From NCBI RefSeq assembly GCF_019823105.1, contig NZ_CP081958.1:2170001-2234000 (forward strand): DNA of 64,000 nucleotides. The letters run 5' to 3'. The stretch's first letter is position 1; the number at the start of each line of letters is the position of its first letter. Shown piece after piece: positions 16,477-24,533 of the stretch. Source of the stretch: Halobaculum magnesiiphilum (GTDB taxonomy: Archaea > Halobacteriota > Halobacteria > Halobacteriales > Haloferacaceae). The position numbers and the translations under genes are program-made. The notes under the pieces were generated by a model. That model was not told where the DNA came from. It did not search any database and was given only the letters and a program-made list of their open reading frames with translations.

Positions 16477-18300
16477 GTGGTGTCCGTGACTCGGATCGTT
16501 GGCACCAAGGTCCTTGCGGCGGCGCTCGTGTTCGTGCTCGTCGTCTCGGCCGTCCCGTCGACCGTCGGCGCGGTCGCGACGACGGGGGCGCCCACCCACG
16601 CGACGGAGCGGACGGACGAGGCCACCGCCACGATCGACACCGACGGGGACGAACTTCGGCTTCAGGCCGGACCGGGACAGGCCGTCTCCGGACGCACGTC
16701 GCTCCCCGCGGGAACGGAGGTGAGCGTCCGGCTCCACTCGACCGGCGACACCCAGCCGGCGTTCATCAGATCGGCCGACGCGGTCGTCGCGCCGGACGGC
16801 TCGTTCCGTGCGGTGTTCGACCTCTCGTCGGTCGAAGCGGGGGCGAGCGTCGAGGCGTCCGTCGTCCACAACGGAACGGTGCTGGCACGCACGCCCGGGC
16901 GGATACTCCAGTGCGAGTCGGCCTGTGCGGCCGTCATCCCGGAGACGCCGAACGCGACGGTGAACAGCCCGTCGCCGGACGGGACGATCGAGGCGGGTCC
17001 GGGGCGGACCGTCAACGGGACCGCGAACCTCCCGCCGGGGACCACCCTTACCGTACGGATGGAGGGGACGGGGTCGACCTCGTTCCTCCATCAGGGATCG
17101 GCGGTCGTCGACGACACGGGCGCGTTCCGGGCCGGATTCGACCTCACGCGGATCCCGGCGCCGGCAGCCGGACGGATCACCGTCCGACACAACGGCACGG
17201 TCATCGCGTCGCGGTCGGTCGAGGTAACGACGTGCGAGGACGACTGCGAGCCGCCGGAGCCGCCCGAGGCGGGTTCGGACTCCTCGACGATGCACCAGCG
17301 CAACCAGACGCTGTACGACGACCTCGCTACCGTCACGGTGGACCAGGGGTCGGTCGCCCGGATCGAGTTGACGCTCGAACCTCGCACGTCGACGCTCACG
17401 ATCGGCGGGCCGAACCTCAGTTACGCGCTCAACCTCTCGGTGATCGACGGGAACGACGACGACCGCGTCGTCGTGCTGTTCGAAACCGCCGCGATCGGTC
17501 AGGGTGACGCGGCGGTCTCCGTCGCGGACGAGCGCGACGAGGTCTCGGTCATCGACGAACGGGTGGACGGCAACCGATCGGTACTCGACGAGGGCGTCTA
17601 TCCGCTCGTCCAGTCCGTCGGGGGGCTCTCGACGGAGCGCGACGACAACGCGACGACGTTCCTCGTCGAACGGGGCCGGCTGGCGGTGACGGACACGCCG
17701 ATCGACGGGGACGGGAACGGATCGGTGGTCGAATCGCCCGGCATCGAGACCGAGAACGCGAGCGACCGGGACGCAGAACCCGAAACGATCCGGGGGACGA
17801 TCGGGGAGCCGACCCGGATGACGGTCCGGACCGACGAGGCGAAGGCGATGATCGTCCGCATCGGGCCGTACAACGGCGCGTACACGCTCACTGCCGTCGT
17901 CCGCGACGGCGACGGCGACGAGCGTGTCGGCCTCGCGTTCGATACGAGTGTCGCCGCCGGAGTCCGCGACGGCGACCCGCTCGTCGCCACATCGAGCGAG
18001 GACTCCGTCGTCGTCACCTACGAGAACGGAACGCTCGCGGCGGACACGTATCGGATCGTCCTCTCGCGTACCGACGGGCTTCCGGAGGACCGCGACTGGG
18101 AGACGGCTACCGACGAGACGGGCCGGATCGTCGAGTCGACGAGGTTCGTCGTCGCCGAGGGCGTGCAGAGCCCGACCCAACGCGACGATCGAGCGTCCCC
18201 CCGCGGGGGGATTCCGATCGTCCCGATCGGCGCACTCGCGGTGGCCGGGCTCTTCGCGACCGTGGGGATCGGGCTGGTCACCGGGGCGATTAAACGCTGA
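16477..18300 (+). CDS. Cell-surface protein with duplicated BGTF-like and DUF7827-like domains
   Basis: A 607-residue secreted, membrane-anchored protein. A Sec-type signal (VLAAALVFVLVVSAVPSTVGA) is followed by two homologous modules (about 60-150 and 165-265), each beginning AGPG and ending in a C-x3-C pair (CESAC, CEDDC). Two further related modules follow (about 285-400 and 425-560), resembling repeats found in haloarchaeal S-layer-like proteins. A C-terminal helix (IPIVPIGALAVAGLFATVGIG) and basic IKR tail anchor it. Domain names are from memory and need a profile search. The start is one of two adjacent GTG codons. A structural or scaffold role at the cell surface is inferred. Confidence 0.75.
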   Translation: MVSVTRIVGTKVLAAALVFVLVVSAVPSTVGAVATTGAPTHATERTDEATATIDTDGDELRLQAGPGQAVSGRTSLPAGTEVSVRLHSTGDTQPAFIRSADAVVAPDGSFRAVFDLSSVEAGASVEASVVHNGTVLARTPGRILQCESACAAVIPETPNATVNSPSPDGTIEAGPGRTVNGTANLPPGTTLTVRMEGTGSTSFLHQGSAVVDDTGAFRAGFDLTRIPAPAAGRITVRHNGTVIASRSVEVTTCEDDCEPPEPPEAGSDSSTMHQRNQTLYDDLATVTVDQGSVARIELTLEPRTSTLTIGGPNLSYALNLSVIDGNDDDRVVVLFETAAIGQGDAAVSVADERDEVSVIDERVDGNRSVLDEGVYPLVQSVGGLSTERDDNATTFLVERGRLAVTDTPIDGDGNGSVVESPGIETENASDRDAEPETIRGTIGEPTRMTVRTDEAKAMIVRIGPYNGAYTLTAVVRDGDGDERVGLAFDTSVAAGVRDGDPLVATSSEDSVVVTYENGTLAADTYRIVLSRTDGLPEDRDWETATDETGRIVESTRFVVAEGVQSPTQRDDRASPRGGIPIVPIGALAVAGLFATVGIGLVTGAIKR

Positions 18301-18417
18301 CACGAGGAACCGTGGCAGTGATCGGGACGTGCGACCGCCCAGACGGCGACGTCGACAGGGAGGCTTCCGCACGACACGACAGGGGTGCGAACATGCAGGG
18401 ACACGGAGCATCGAACG

Positions 18418-19809
18418 ATGTGGCGTGACGGTCGCGACGGTCCCCGGGCGACCCTCGCCGGGATCCGAGGACGGATCCGTGTGGACCGGGAGCGGCTGCG
18501 ACTGATCGCTGCGACGGTCCTCGCGATGTTGCTCGTCCTCGGGGCCCTCCTCGGATCGATCGCGTGGGGACTCGGCGCTGACCGTCCGGCACCGAGCGAG
18601 GCTAGCCGGTCGGAACCGACCGCCGTCGACGAGCTACACGAACGCGGAGTCACGGGGTCGAACGTCACGGTCGGGGTCGTCTCCGCGACGGGAGTCGACC
18701 CGTCCGCGGCCGGCGTCGACGACCGGGTCGTCGCGGCCCGCGCGTTCGGGACCGATGGCGTGGTACCCGCCTCGGAGTCGGCCCGTCACGGGACGGCGAC
18801 GGCCGCGACGGTCGCCGATGTCGCGCCCGACGCCGAGTTCTACCTCGCGTCGTTCGACGCCGCGACGGACTTCACGGCGGCGCTGCGGTGGATGCGGCGG
18901 TCGAACGTCGACGTGATCGTCGCCCCCGTCTCGTTGTACGCCCGGACCGACGGTGACGCCGACGTGAACCGGGCCATCGAACGGACGGTCGCCGCCGGTT
19001 CGATCGTCGTCGTCCCGGCCGGAAACGTCGGACTGAGCCACTGGCGGGGCGAGTTCGCGCCGAACCGGACGGGAACGCATCGGTTCGCCGGCGGTCCTCG
19101 AACCTACCTCCGGGGCGAGGACTCGCGGGTGTCCGTGTGGCTGTCGTGGAACCGATCGGTGGCGCCGACGCGAGCCGAGCAGACGGGCGAGGACGAATCG
19201 CCGTCTCCCCCGTTCAGCGTCGAGTTGTATCGCGAAACCGAGCGAGGAAGCAGACTCGTCGGTCGGTCGGTCCCGTATCACCCCTCGGACGGCCGAACGG
19301 TGCGGCTGTCCCGTCGCGTCGATCCCACGGGGACGTACTTCGTCACGATACGCGGCCCCCGTGATCCGGATCCGGTCGCGCTTCGGCTACTCTCGCCCAC
19401 GCACACGCTTCAGTACCGCGACCGCGCCGGCAGTCTCGTGGCTCCGGGCGACGCACAGCGGGCGATCACCGTCGGCGCGTGGGACCCCCGACGGGAACGG
19501 GTACATCGATACAGCGGCGCCGGATCGACCGCCGACGGGCGTACCGGTGTCGATGTCGTCGCGCCGTCGCCCCTGGAGGCCCCACCCGTCGCGGCGGAGT
19601 TCGACGGAACGTCCGCGGCGTCGGCGTACGTCGCGGGCGTCGCCGCGCTCGTTCGGTCGGCGAACCCGGACCTGGCCCCTCGACAGGTCAACGCGGTGCT
19701 CGCGGCGACGGCGGGCGACGTCGGCCCCGCCGGGCGGGATCCCGTCAGCGGATACGGGGTGGTCGCGCCGAACGCCGCCGTCGGCCGCGCCCGCAACCTC
19801 TCCACGTGA
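18418..19809 (+). CDS. Subtilisin-like (S8) membrane-anchored protein with catalytic Asp replaced
   Basis: A 463-residue S8-fold protein. An N-terminal signal anchor (about 25-55) places the domain outside. His124 in ARHGTATAA, oxyanion Asn203 in VVPAGN and Ser399 in FDGTSAASAYVAG are canonical, but the strand that normally carries the catalytic Asp reads VGVVSATGVD, with Ser89 where Asp is expected. There is no inhibitor-type prodomain. A beta-rich insert (about 215-345) separates Asn from Ser. It could be an inactive scaffold or use Asp94. It lies 117 bp after the surface-protein gene in the same direction. The start is ATG at 18418 (MWRDGRDG); an ATG 33 nt upstream is less likely. Confidence 0.82.
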   Translation: MWRDGRDGPRATLAGIRGRIRVDRERLRLIAATVLAMLLVLGALLGSIAWGLGADRPAPSEASRSEPTAVDELHERGVTGSNVTVGVVSATGVDPSAAGVDDRVVAARAFGTDGVVPASESARHGTATAATVADVAPDAEFYLASFDAATDFTAALRWMRRSNVDVIVAPVSLYARTDGDADVNRAIERTVAAGSIVVVPAGNVGLSHWRGEFAPNRTGTHRFAGGPRTYLRGEDSRVSVWLSWNRSVAPTRAEQTGEDESPSPPFSVELYRETERGSRLVGRSVPYHPSDGRTVRLSRRVDPTGTYFVTIRGPRDPDPVALRLLSPTHTLQYRDRAGSLVAPGDAQRAITVGAWDPRRERVHRYSGAGSTADGRTGVDVVAPSPLEAPPVAAEFDGTSAASAYVAGVAALVRSANPDLAPRQVNAVLAATAGDVGPAGRDPVSGYGVVAPNAAVGRARNLST

Positions 19810-19820
19810 CGCCCCACCGA

Positions 19821-19851
19821 TCAAATCGCCGTTTGAACGATACGTGCGTAT
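19821..19851 (+). promoter_or_regulatory. Two palindromes upstream of the HTH membrane regulator
   Basis: At 19821-19836 TCAAA and TTTGA flank TCGCCG; at 19840-19851 ATACGTGCGTAT is a perfect palindrome that runs into the TATA-like CGTATTTGG, about 35 nt before the ATG at 19885. The arrangement suggests autoregulation by the downstream HTH protein. Confidence 0.5.
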
Positions 19852-19884
19852 TTGGTTCTCGAATCGCAACTATCGAACACAGCA

Positions 19885-20511
19885 ATGGCGAGTCCGATCG
19901 AACGTCTTCGCGGACGTACCGCCCGCCCCGCCACGGAGTCGCGCGTCATCGATCTGGCCGGGGAGGAGTCGGAGGACGTCCTCGACGCGCTGGCTACCGG
20001 GACCCGCCGGCAGCTGTACCTGTCGCTGTTCGACTCGACGGCGACGACGAGCGAACTCGCCGAACGCGTCGACACGTCGGTACAGAACGTCCACCATCAC
20101 GTCTCGGTGCTCCGTGATGTCGGCCTCGTCAGGCCGGTCGACACGGTCTACTCGGAGAAGGGGAACGAGATGACGGTGTACGGCCCGGCCTCGGACCCGT
20201 TGGTGCTCGTCGGCGGCCATCGACACATGGACTCGGACGACGTCTCCCTCGCCGATCTCGTTGCCGGAGTCGGACTGCTCGCGCTCGCGAGCGTGGTCGT
20301 GCAGTGGGCGGCCGAACGGCTGTGGACGCAGGTGTCCACGGTACCCGGCGCGGTCGGCACGGCCAGCTACGCCGATGGCGGGTCCTCGCTCGTTGCCACG
20401 ATCGCGTGGTTCGTCTTCGAGGTCGTCGAACCCGGGGTGCTGTTTTTCGTTGCGGGGCTCCTCGTCGCCGTTCTCGTCTCGCTCGCGTCCGGCGGGGATC
20501 GGACTCGTTGA
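19885..20511 (+). CDS. Membrane-anchored winged-helix (ArsR-like) transcription regulator
   Basis: A 208-residue protein combining an N-terminal winged helix-turn-helix (about 28-100; TRRQLYLSLFDSTATTSELA, then VQNVHHHVSVLRDVGLV) with two C-terminal transmembrane helices (about 125-150 and 175-203). Such membrane-tethered HTH proteins occur repeatedly in haloarchaea, often beside secreted proteins. Its promoter carries palindromes, one resembling an element in front of the surface-protein gene, so it may control the preceding two genes and itself. ATG at 19885 is preferred to a TTG 33 nt upstream because TATA spacing fits. Confidence 0.82.
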   Translation: MASPIERLRGRTARPATESRVIDLAGEESEDVLDALATGTRRQLYLSLFDSTATTSELAERVDTSVQNVHHHVSVLRDVGLVRPVDTVYSEKGNEMTVYGPASDPLVLVGGHRHMDSDDVSLADLVAGVGLLALASVVVQWAAERLWTQVSTVPGAVGTASYADGGSSLVATIAWFVFEVVEPGVLFFVAGLLVAVLVSLASGGDRTR

Positions 20512-20532
20512 TCCCCTCATCGCCGCCGCGAC

Positions 20533-21096
20533 TCACCTGACCCGCTCGTTCTCGCCGTCGTCGCCGCGCCGCCACCGCGCCACCTCCGCGCCGCAGTCCG
20601 CACAGACGGTGACGAGCTGCGCCTCGTCGTCGGGCGCGCGTTCGATCGACACCGGGACCTCGTCGCCACAGGCTGGACAGTCGTCGCGCTTCAGCTGCTC
20701 GCCGTACGCCAGTGGCGCGCCAAGCGCGAGCGCCGTCACCCGATCCTCGCCGAAGTTCCACCCGCGCTGGAACTGCCCCGGGGGGATCCGGATCGCCTCC
20801 ATCGGCCCGACCTCGACCTCGCGGCGCTCGGCCGGCGCGCCGGGTTCGGCCGAGCCGACGGGGTCGTCCGGGTCCTCGGGCTCGGGGCCGACGACCCACG
20901 TCGCGGTTCCCGAGAGCACGACGAACACCTCCTCCTGCACCTCGTGGGTGTGGTAGGCGAACGCGAACGAGTCGCCGGGCGCGAGCTCGTAGTAGTTGAT
21001 CGCGAGGTCCTCACAGCCGAGCGCGTCGGTGAGGTGGCGCATCACCGCCGCCGGCTGCAGCGAGTTGTCGAGGTCGTCGAGGACGACGTGGTCCAT
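20533..21096 (-). CDS. Cupin-domain protein with C-terminal zinc ribbon
   Basis: A 187-residue protein. The cupin barrel (about 20-130) shows motif 1 as FAYHTHEVQEEVFVVLSGTA, supplying His and Glu ligands, and motif 2 around IRIPPGQFQRGWNF. An acidic, Pro-rich insert (EPEDPDDPVGSAEPG) lies between them. The C-terminus adds a zinc ribbon, CPACG...CADCG (about 145-175). Cupins with a zinc tail may be sugar or metabolite binders; no catalytic role is evident. The start is ATG at 21096 (MDHVVLDDL), since an upstream ATG adds a Cys/Pro-rich, atypical tail. It is convergent with the HTH gene. Confidence 0.8.
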   Translation of the reverse strand: MDHVVLDDLDNSLQPAAVMRHLTDALGCEDLAINYYELAPGDSFAFAYHTHEVQEEVFVVLSGTATWVVGPEPEDPDDPVGSAEPGAPAERREVEVGPMEAIRIPPGQFQRGWNFGEDRVTALALGAPLAYGEQLKRDDCPACGDEVPVSIERAPDDEAQLVTVCADCGAEVARWRRGDDGENERVR

Positions 21097-21203
21097 ACCG
21101 GAGGGGACGAGCGTCGCGACAAAAGGTCGCGGGTCCGCGCCGCCGGAGCGACAAAAATCTGCTGGCAACCGTCTTACACGTCTGGCGCGTCACGTCTCTA
21201 CCT

Positions 21204-21794
21204 ATGGAAGACAGCGACGCCGAACTCCACGAGGCGGTGCTCGCGGAGGCCGGCAACCGCGGGCCGACGATGCGAGTTCGCGACCTGGTCTCGATCGTCG
21301 AGCGCTCCCACCGCGACGGCGCCGGCGTGGCGACGGACCTGGTCGAACGGTACGTCGAGGCGGTGGGTGAGGACGGCCCCGTCGAGGCCGATCGCCTGCG
21401 TTCGGGCCTCTCGGAGCGTCGCACGAGTGCGGAGTCGTGGGTCGGTCCGGACGCGGTGTACGAGGTGGGCGAGGACCGCGTGAGCGCGTTCCCGAACCTG
21501 TGGCACGACAGGCTCGGGCCGGACGCCGATCTGCGGGGGTTCGTCGAGACGATCCGCGCGGACGTGGACGACACGAACGAGGCGTTCGACGTCGGCGGCG
21601 CCGGCCGCGGCGTCCCGCGGAGCGTCCTCGTCGAGGCGGCCGCCGTGATCGCCGGCGTCGACCCCGAGGAGACGGCGGCGGCGCTGGACGGCTTCCGGCG
21701 CGAGGGCGTCTTCAGGGTCGACGCGGACCAACACCCCCACGCTCGGGTGCAGTTCACCGACAAAGCGCGGCCCGAGTCGCTCTCCCCGGAGTAG
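21204..21794 (+). CDS. Uncharacterised acidic protein (196 aa), possibly two winged-helix-like halves
   Basis: A 196-residue soluble protein that I do not recognise. It starts MEDSDAELHEAVLAEAGNRG, has about 23 percent Asp/Glu and no cysteines. The first half (RVRDLVSIVERSH and DLVERYVEAV) and the last 50 residues (VLVEAAAVIAGVDPEETAAA, then GFRREGVFRVDA) each resemble small helical HTH-like units, with a conserved-looking central SAFPNLWHDRLGP segment. It directly precedes the CoA-synthesis genes with 69 bp between, same strand. A regulatory role is conceivable but unsupported. Confidence 0.7.
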   Translation: MEDSDAELHEAVLAEAGNRGPTMRVRDLVSIVERSHRDGAGVATDLVERYVEAVGEDGPVEADRLRSGLSERRTSAESWVGPDAVYEVGEDRVSAFPNLWHDRLGPDADLRGFVETIRADVDDTNEAFDVGGAGRGVPRSVLVEAAAVIAGVDPEETAAALDGFRREGVFRVDADQHPHARVQFTDKARPESLSPE

Positions 21795-21863
21795 TCGGCC
21801 GGGCGAGGTCCCGGGCCCGCCCGGAACCGAAACCCATACTCGCGCCCCGGCGCTCGGGCGCGT

Positions 21864-22736
21864 ATGGACGAGGCGACCGCGTTCGCGCCGGGACACGTCA
21901 CCGCCTTCTTCGCGCCGTACCCCGACCGCGACCCGGTTCGGGCCGGCTCCCGCGGCGCCGGCCTCGCGCTCTCGGACGGCGTCGAGGTGACCGTCCGACC
22001 CGCCGACGGGACCGGGGAGGGGTCGGACCCCGCCGGCGACGCCGGCCTCGCGTCGCTCGAACTCGACGGCGTGCCCGCCGGGATGGAGCCGGTGGAGCGG
22101 GTGCTCGCGGAGTTGAACGTCGCCGCCGAGGTCGAGGTGTTCAGCGACGTGCCGGTCGGCGCGGGCTTCGGCGTCTCCGGCGCCGCGGCGCTGGCGACCG
22201 CCCTCGCGGCGAACGCCGCCTTCGAGCTGGACCGCTCGGAGAACGACCTCGTGCGCGTCGCCCACGCCGCGGAGGCCGCCGCCGGAACCGGCCTCGGCGA
22301 CGTGGTCGGGCAGTTCCGCGGCGGGCTCCCGGTTCGGCTGGAGCCGGGCGCCCCCGGCTACGGCCGCATGGACGGCGTGCCCGCGCGCCCCCGGGTCGAG
22401 TACGTCTCCTTCGGCGAACTCTCCACCGAGCGCGTGCTCGGCGGCGACCTCGACCCCGTCCGCGAGGCGGGCGAGGCGGCGCTGACGCGGCTGATGCGCG
22501 CCCCCGACGAGGCGGAGCTGCTCGCGGCCGGCCGGGAGTTCGCTGTCGAGGCCGGCCTGCAGGTTCCGGAGGTCGCGGAGGCGGTCGAGGCCGTCGAGGC
22601 GGAGGGCGGCCTCGCGTCGATGGCGATGCTCGGGCGCACGGTGTACGCGCTCGGAACCGGACTCTCCGACGCCGGCTACGACCCCGCGGCGTGTTCGATC
22701 CACCCGACGGGCGCGACGCTGCGCCCCGAGGAGTAG
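21864..22736 (+). CDS. Pantoate kinase (GHMP family)
   Basis: A 290-residue GHMP kinase that phosphorylates pantoate to 4-phosphopantoate in archaeal CoA synthesis, replacing the bacterial route in which pantothenate is phosphorylated. The N-terminus AFAPGHVTAFFAP is characteristic of the archaeal enzyme. The ATP-binding loop VPVGAGFGVSGAAAL lies at 96-110, and the C-terminal motif SIHPTGATL is present. The gene for the next enzyme follows 104 bp downstream on the same strand, which strongly supports the assignment over other GHMP kinases. Confidence 0.93.
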   Translation: MDEATAFAPGHVTAFFAPYPDRDPVRAGSRGAGLALSDGVEVTVRPADGTGEGSDPAGDAGLASLELDGVPAGMEPVERVLAELNVAAEVEVFSDVPVGAGFGVSGAAALATALAANAAFELDRSENDLVRVAHAAEAAAGTGLGDVVGQFRGGLPVRLEPGAPGYGRMDGVPARPRVEYVSFGELSTERVLGGDLDPVREAGEAALTRLMRAPDEAELLAAGREFAVEAGLQVPEVAEAVEAVEAEGGLASMAMLGRTVYALGTGLSDAGYDPAACSIHPTGATLRPEE

Positions 22737-22840
22737 CCCCGGCCCGTTCCGAGACGGAGTCCCGGCCTCGCCGCCGAGGGGAAGTCCCCGGTCCGCCCCG
22801 AGTAAACGCGCTTTTCGTCCCCCGCCGACGAGTCGGGGGT

Positions 22841-23677
22841 ATGACCGACGACGCCGGCGTCGACGGCGACGCCGAGACGGACGCGGACGACGAGCGCGGC
22901 GGCGACCCCGAGGTCCCCGCGGACCCCGAGCACGAGTCGGAGATCCCCGAGGACCACCCACGGTACGAGTCGCTGCTCACCCGCCACCGAATCGAACGCG
23001 GCGTGGACATCGGGATCACCTCGAAGCAGGGGCTCATCGCCGAGGGGCGCGGCGAGGCGTTCGACTACCTGCTGGGCGAGGAGACGCTCCCGAGCGCGGA
23101 CGCCGCCGCCCGCGCGGCCGCCGCACACCTCCTGCTGGCCGAGCACCCCGTGCTCTCGGTGAACGGCAACGTCGCGGCGCTGGTGCCCGGCGAGATCGTC
23201 GACCTCGCCGAGGCGAGCGGCGCCGACATCGAGGTGAACCTGTTCAACCGAACCGACGAGCGCATGGCGGCCATCGCCGACCACCTCCGCGAGCACGGCG
23301 CGAGCGAGGTGAAGGGCCTCGCCGCCGACGGCCGGATCCCCGGCCTCAGTCACGAGCGCGCGAAGGTCGACGTGGACGGCATCGGCGACGCCGACGTGGT
23401 CGTCGTCCCGCTGGAGGACGGCGACCGCGCGGAGGCGCTGGGGGCGATGGGGAAAACCGAGATCGTGATCGACCTGAACCCGATGAGCCGGTCGGCGCAG
23501 GTCGCGGCCGTCCCGATCGTCGACAACATCATCCGCGCCGTCCCCAACATCACCCGCCACGCCGCGGAGCTGGCCGACGCGAGCGACGAGGAGCTGCGCG
23601 AGATCGTCGAGAACTTCGACCGCGAGGCCGCCCTCGACGAAGCTGAGCGCGCCATCCGCGAGGGCGACCTGGACTGA
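22841..23677 (+). CDS. 4-phosphopantoate--beta-alanine ligase (phosphopantothenate synthetase)
   Basis: A 278-residue archaeal ligase (DUF137 family) that condenses 4-phosphopantoate with beta-alanine using ATP. Conserved blocks are seen: HPRYESLLTRHRIERGVD, ITSKQGLIAEGRGEAFDY, LSVNGNVAALVPGE, EVNLFNRTDER, VVVPLEDGDRAEALGAMGK, IDLNPMSRSAQ and IVDNIIRAVPNITRHA. The first 45 residues form an acidic, probably disordered, halophilic extension. ATG at 22841 is the first start after the intergenic gap. It works directly after the pantoate kinase encoded just upstream. Confidence 0.95.
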   Translation: MTDDAGVDGDAETDADDERGGDPEVPADPEHESEIPEDHPRYESLLTRHRIERGVDIGITSKQGLIAEGRGEAFDYLLGEETLPSADAAARAAAAHLLLAEHPVLSVNGNVAALVPGEIVDLAEASGADIEVNLFNRTDERMAAIADHLREHGASEVKGLAADGRIPGLSHERAKVDVDGIGDADVVVVPLEDGDRAEALGAMGKTEIVIDLNPMSRSAQVAAVPIVDNIIRAVPNITRHAAELADASDEELREIVENFDREAALDEAERAIREGDLD

Positions 23678-23758
23678 GCCGACGGCACGACGATTCCCGA
23701 CACCCGAACGCAGTACGAGCGAGTGTCCGGGAGCGACGACACCCGGACGACCGGCGGA

Positions 23759-23776
23759 TGGGACTGAAAGGGGCCG
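23759..23776 (+). repeat. 18-bp intergenic repeat, copy 2
   Basis: TGGGACTGAAAGGGGCCG, identical to the reverse complement of 5410-5427. It is followed by purine-rich sequence with many GAGCGAG runs (23805-23850). The surrounding 295-bp gap (23678-23972) contains no convincing gene; a short Arg-rich frame there lacks haloarchaeal composition. Confidence 0.6.
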
Positions 23777-23972
23777 CGTCGCTCGGCGAACCCCGAACCC
23801 GTAAGCACGCGAGGGAGCGAGTGGAGCGAGCGACCGAGCGCGCGCAACGCGGTTCGCGGGAGTCGAGCGACGCGGGGGCTTTCGCGGTCGTCGGAACTCT
23901 CACGTCGCGGTCGGCGAACGCCACTCAGAGACCGAAATAGCTACCACGGAGTCGCGACTCCCACATCGATCA

Positions 23973-24533
23973 ATGACCGACATCCGCGGCGTCGCCCTCG
24001 GCGCGTTCCGTCGCCCGGACACGGACGAGTACCTCGTCCAGCGGCTTCCCGGCACGCGCGACGGTCATCACTTCCACCGCTTCATCGGGGGCGGGATCGA
24101 GCCCGGCGAATCGAGCGACGCGGCCCTCGTTCGCGAGTTCCGCGAGGAACTCGGCGTCGCCGTCGAGGCCGGCCCCGCCGTCTGCACCGTCGAGAACCTG
24201 TTCGAGTACGACGGCGTCTCCCACCACGAGTTCGCCGTCGTCCGCGAGGCGCGGTTCGCCGACGCGGCGCTGTACGACCGCGAGCGGTTCCACGGGAGCG
24301 ACGACGGCGGCATCGAGTACGAGGCGTACTGGCGCTCGCTCGCGGATCTCCGGGCCGCGGACGCTCCGTTCTTCCCCGTCGGCGTCGCGAACGCGCTCGC
24401 GAGCGACGAACACGTCCACGTCGTCAGCCCGCACGAGGCCGACGCCGCGGCCGTCGCCGACGGGGTCGCCGGCGCCGACGCCGCCATCGACGCCGATTCC
24501 GACGCACACGCTGACGCCGACACCGGCGAGTGA
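23973..24533 (+). CDS. Nudix hydrolase
   Basis: A 186-residue Nudix-fold pyrophosphohydrolase. The full Nudix box GGIEPGESSDAALVREFREE occupies residues 40-59 and completes with LGV, with the metal-binding REFREE glutamates intact. The substrate cannot be deduced; the sequence upstream of the box (RLPGTRDGHHFHRFIGGG) is typical of small housekeeping members acting on nucleoside diphosphate derivatives. The last 40 residues are a low-complexity Ala/Asp tail (DADSDAHADADTGE type) without structure. It ends immediately before the stop of the convergent molybdopterin oxidoreductase gene. Confidence 0.9.
   Translation: MTDIRGVALGAFRRPDTDEYLVQRLPGTRDGHHFHRFIGGGIEPGESSDAALVREFREELGVAVEAGPAVCTVENLFEYDGVSHHEFAVVREARFADAALYDRERFHGSDDGGIEYEAYWRSLADLRAADAPFFPVGVANALASDEHVHVVSPHEADAAAVADGVAGADAAIDADSDAHADADTGE

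Noticed and set aside
16106..20511. Integrated element with an integrase at the aspS 3' end
   Set aside because: The duplicated tail fits integration, but no integrase, second distal att copy or mobile-element gene was seen, so it is reported only as a scar.
23758..23940. 60-codon frame within the intergenic repeat region
   Set aside because: It starts inside the 18-bp repeat and encodes an Arg/Ser/Thr-rich, non-acidic peptide typical of non-coding haloarchaeal DNA.
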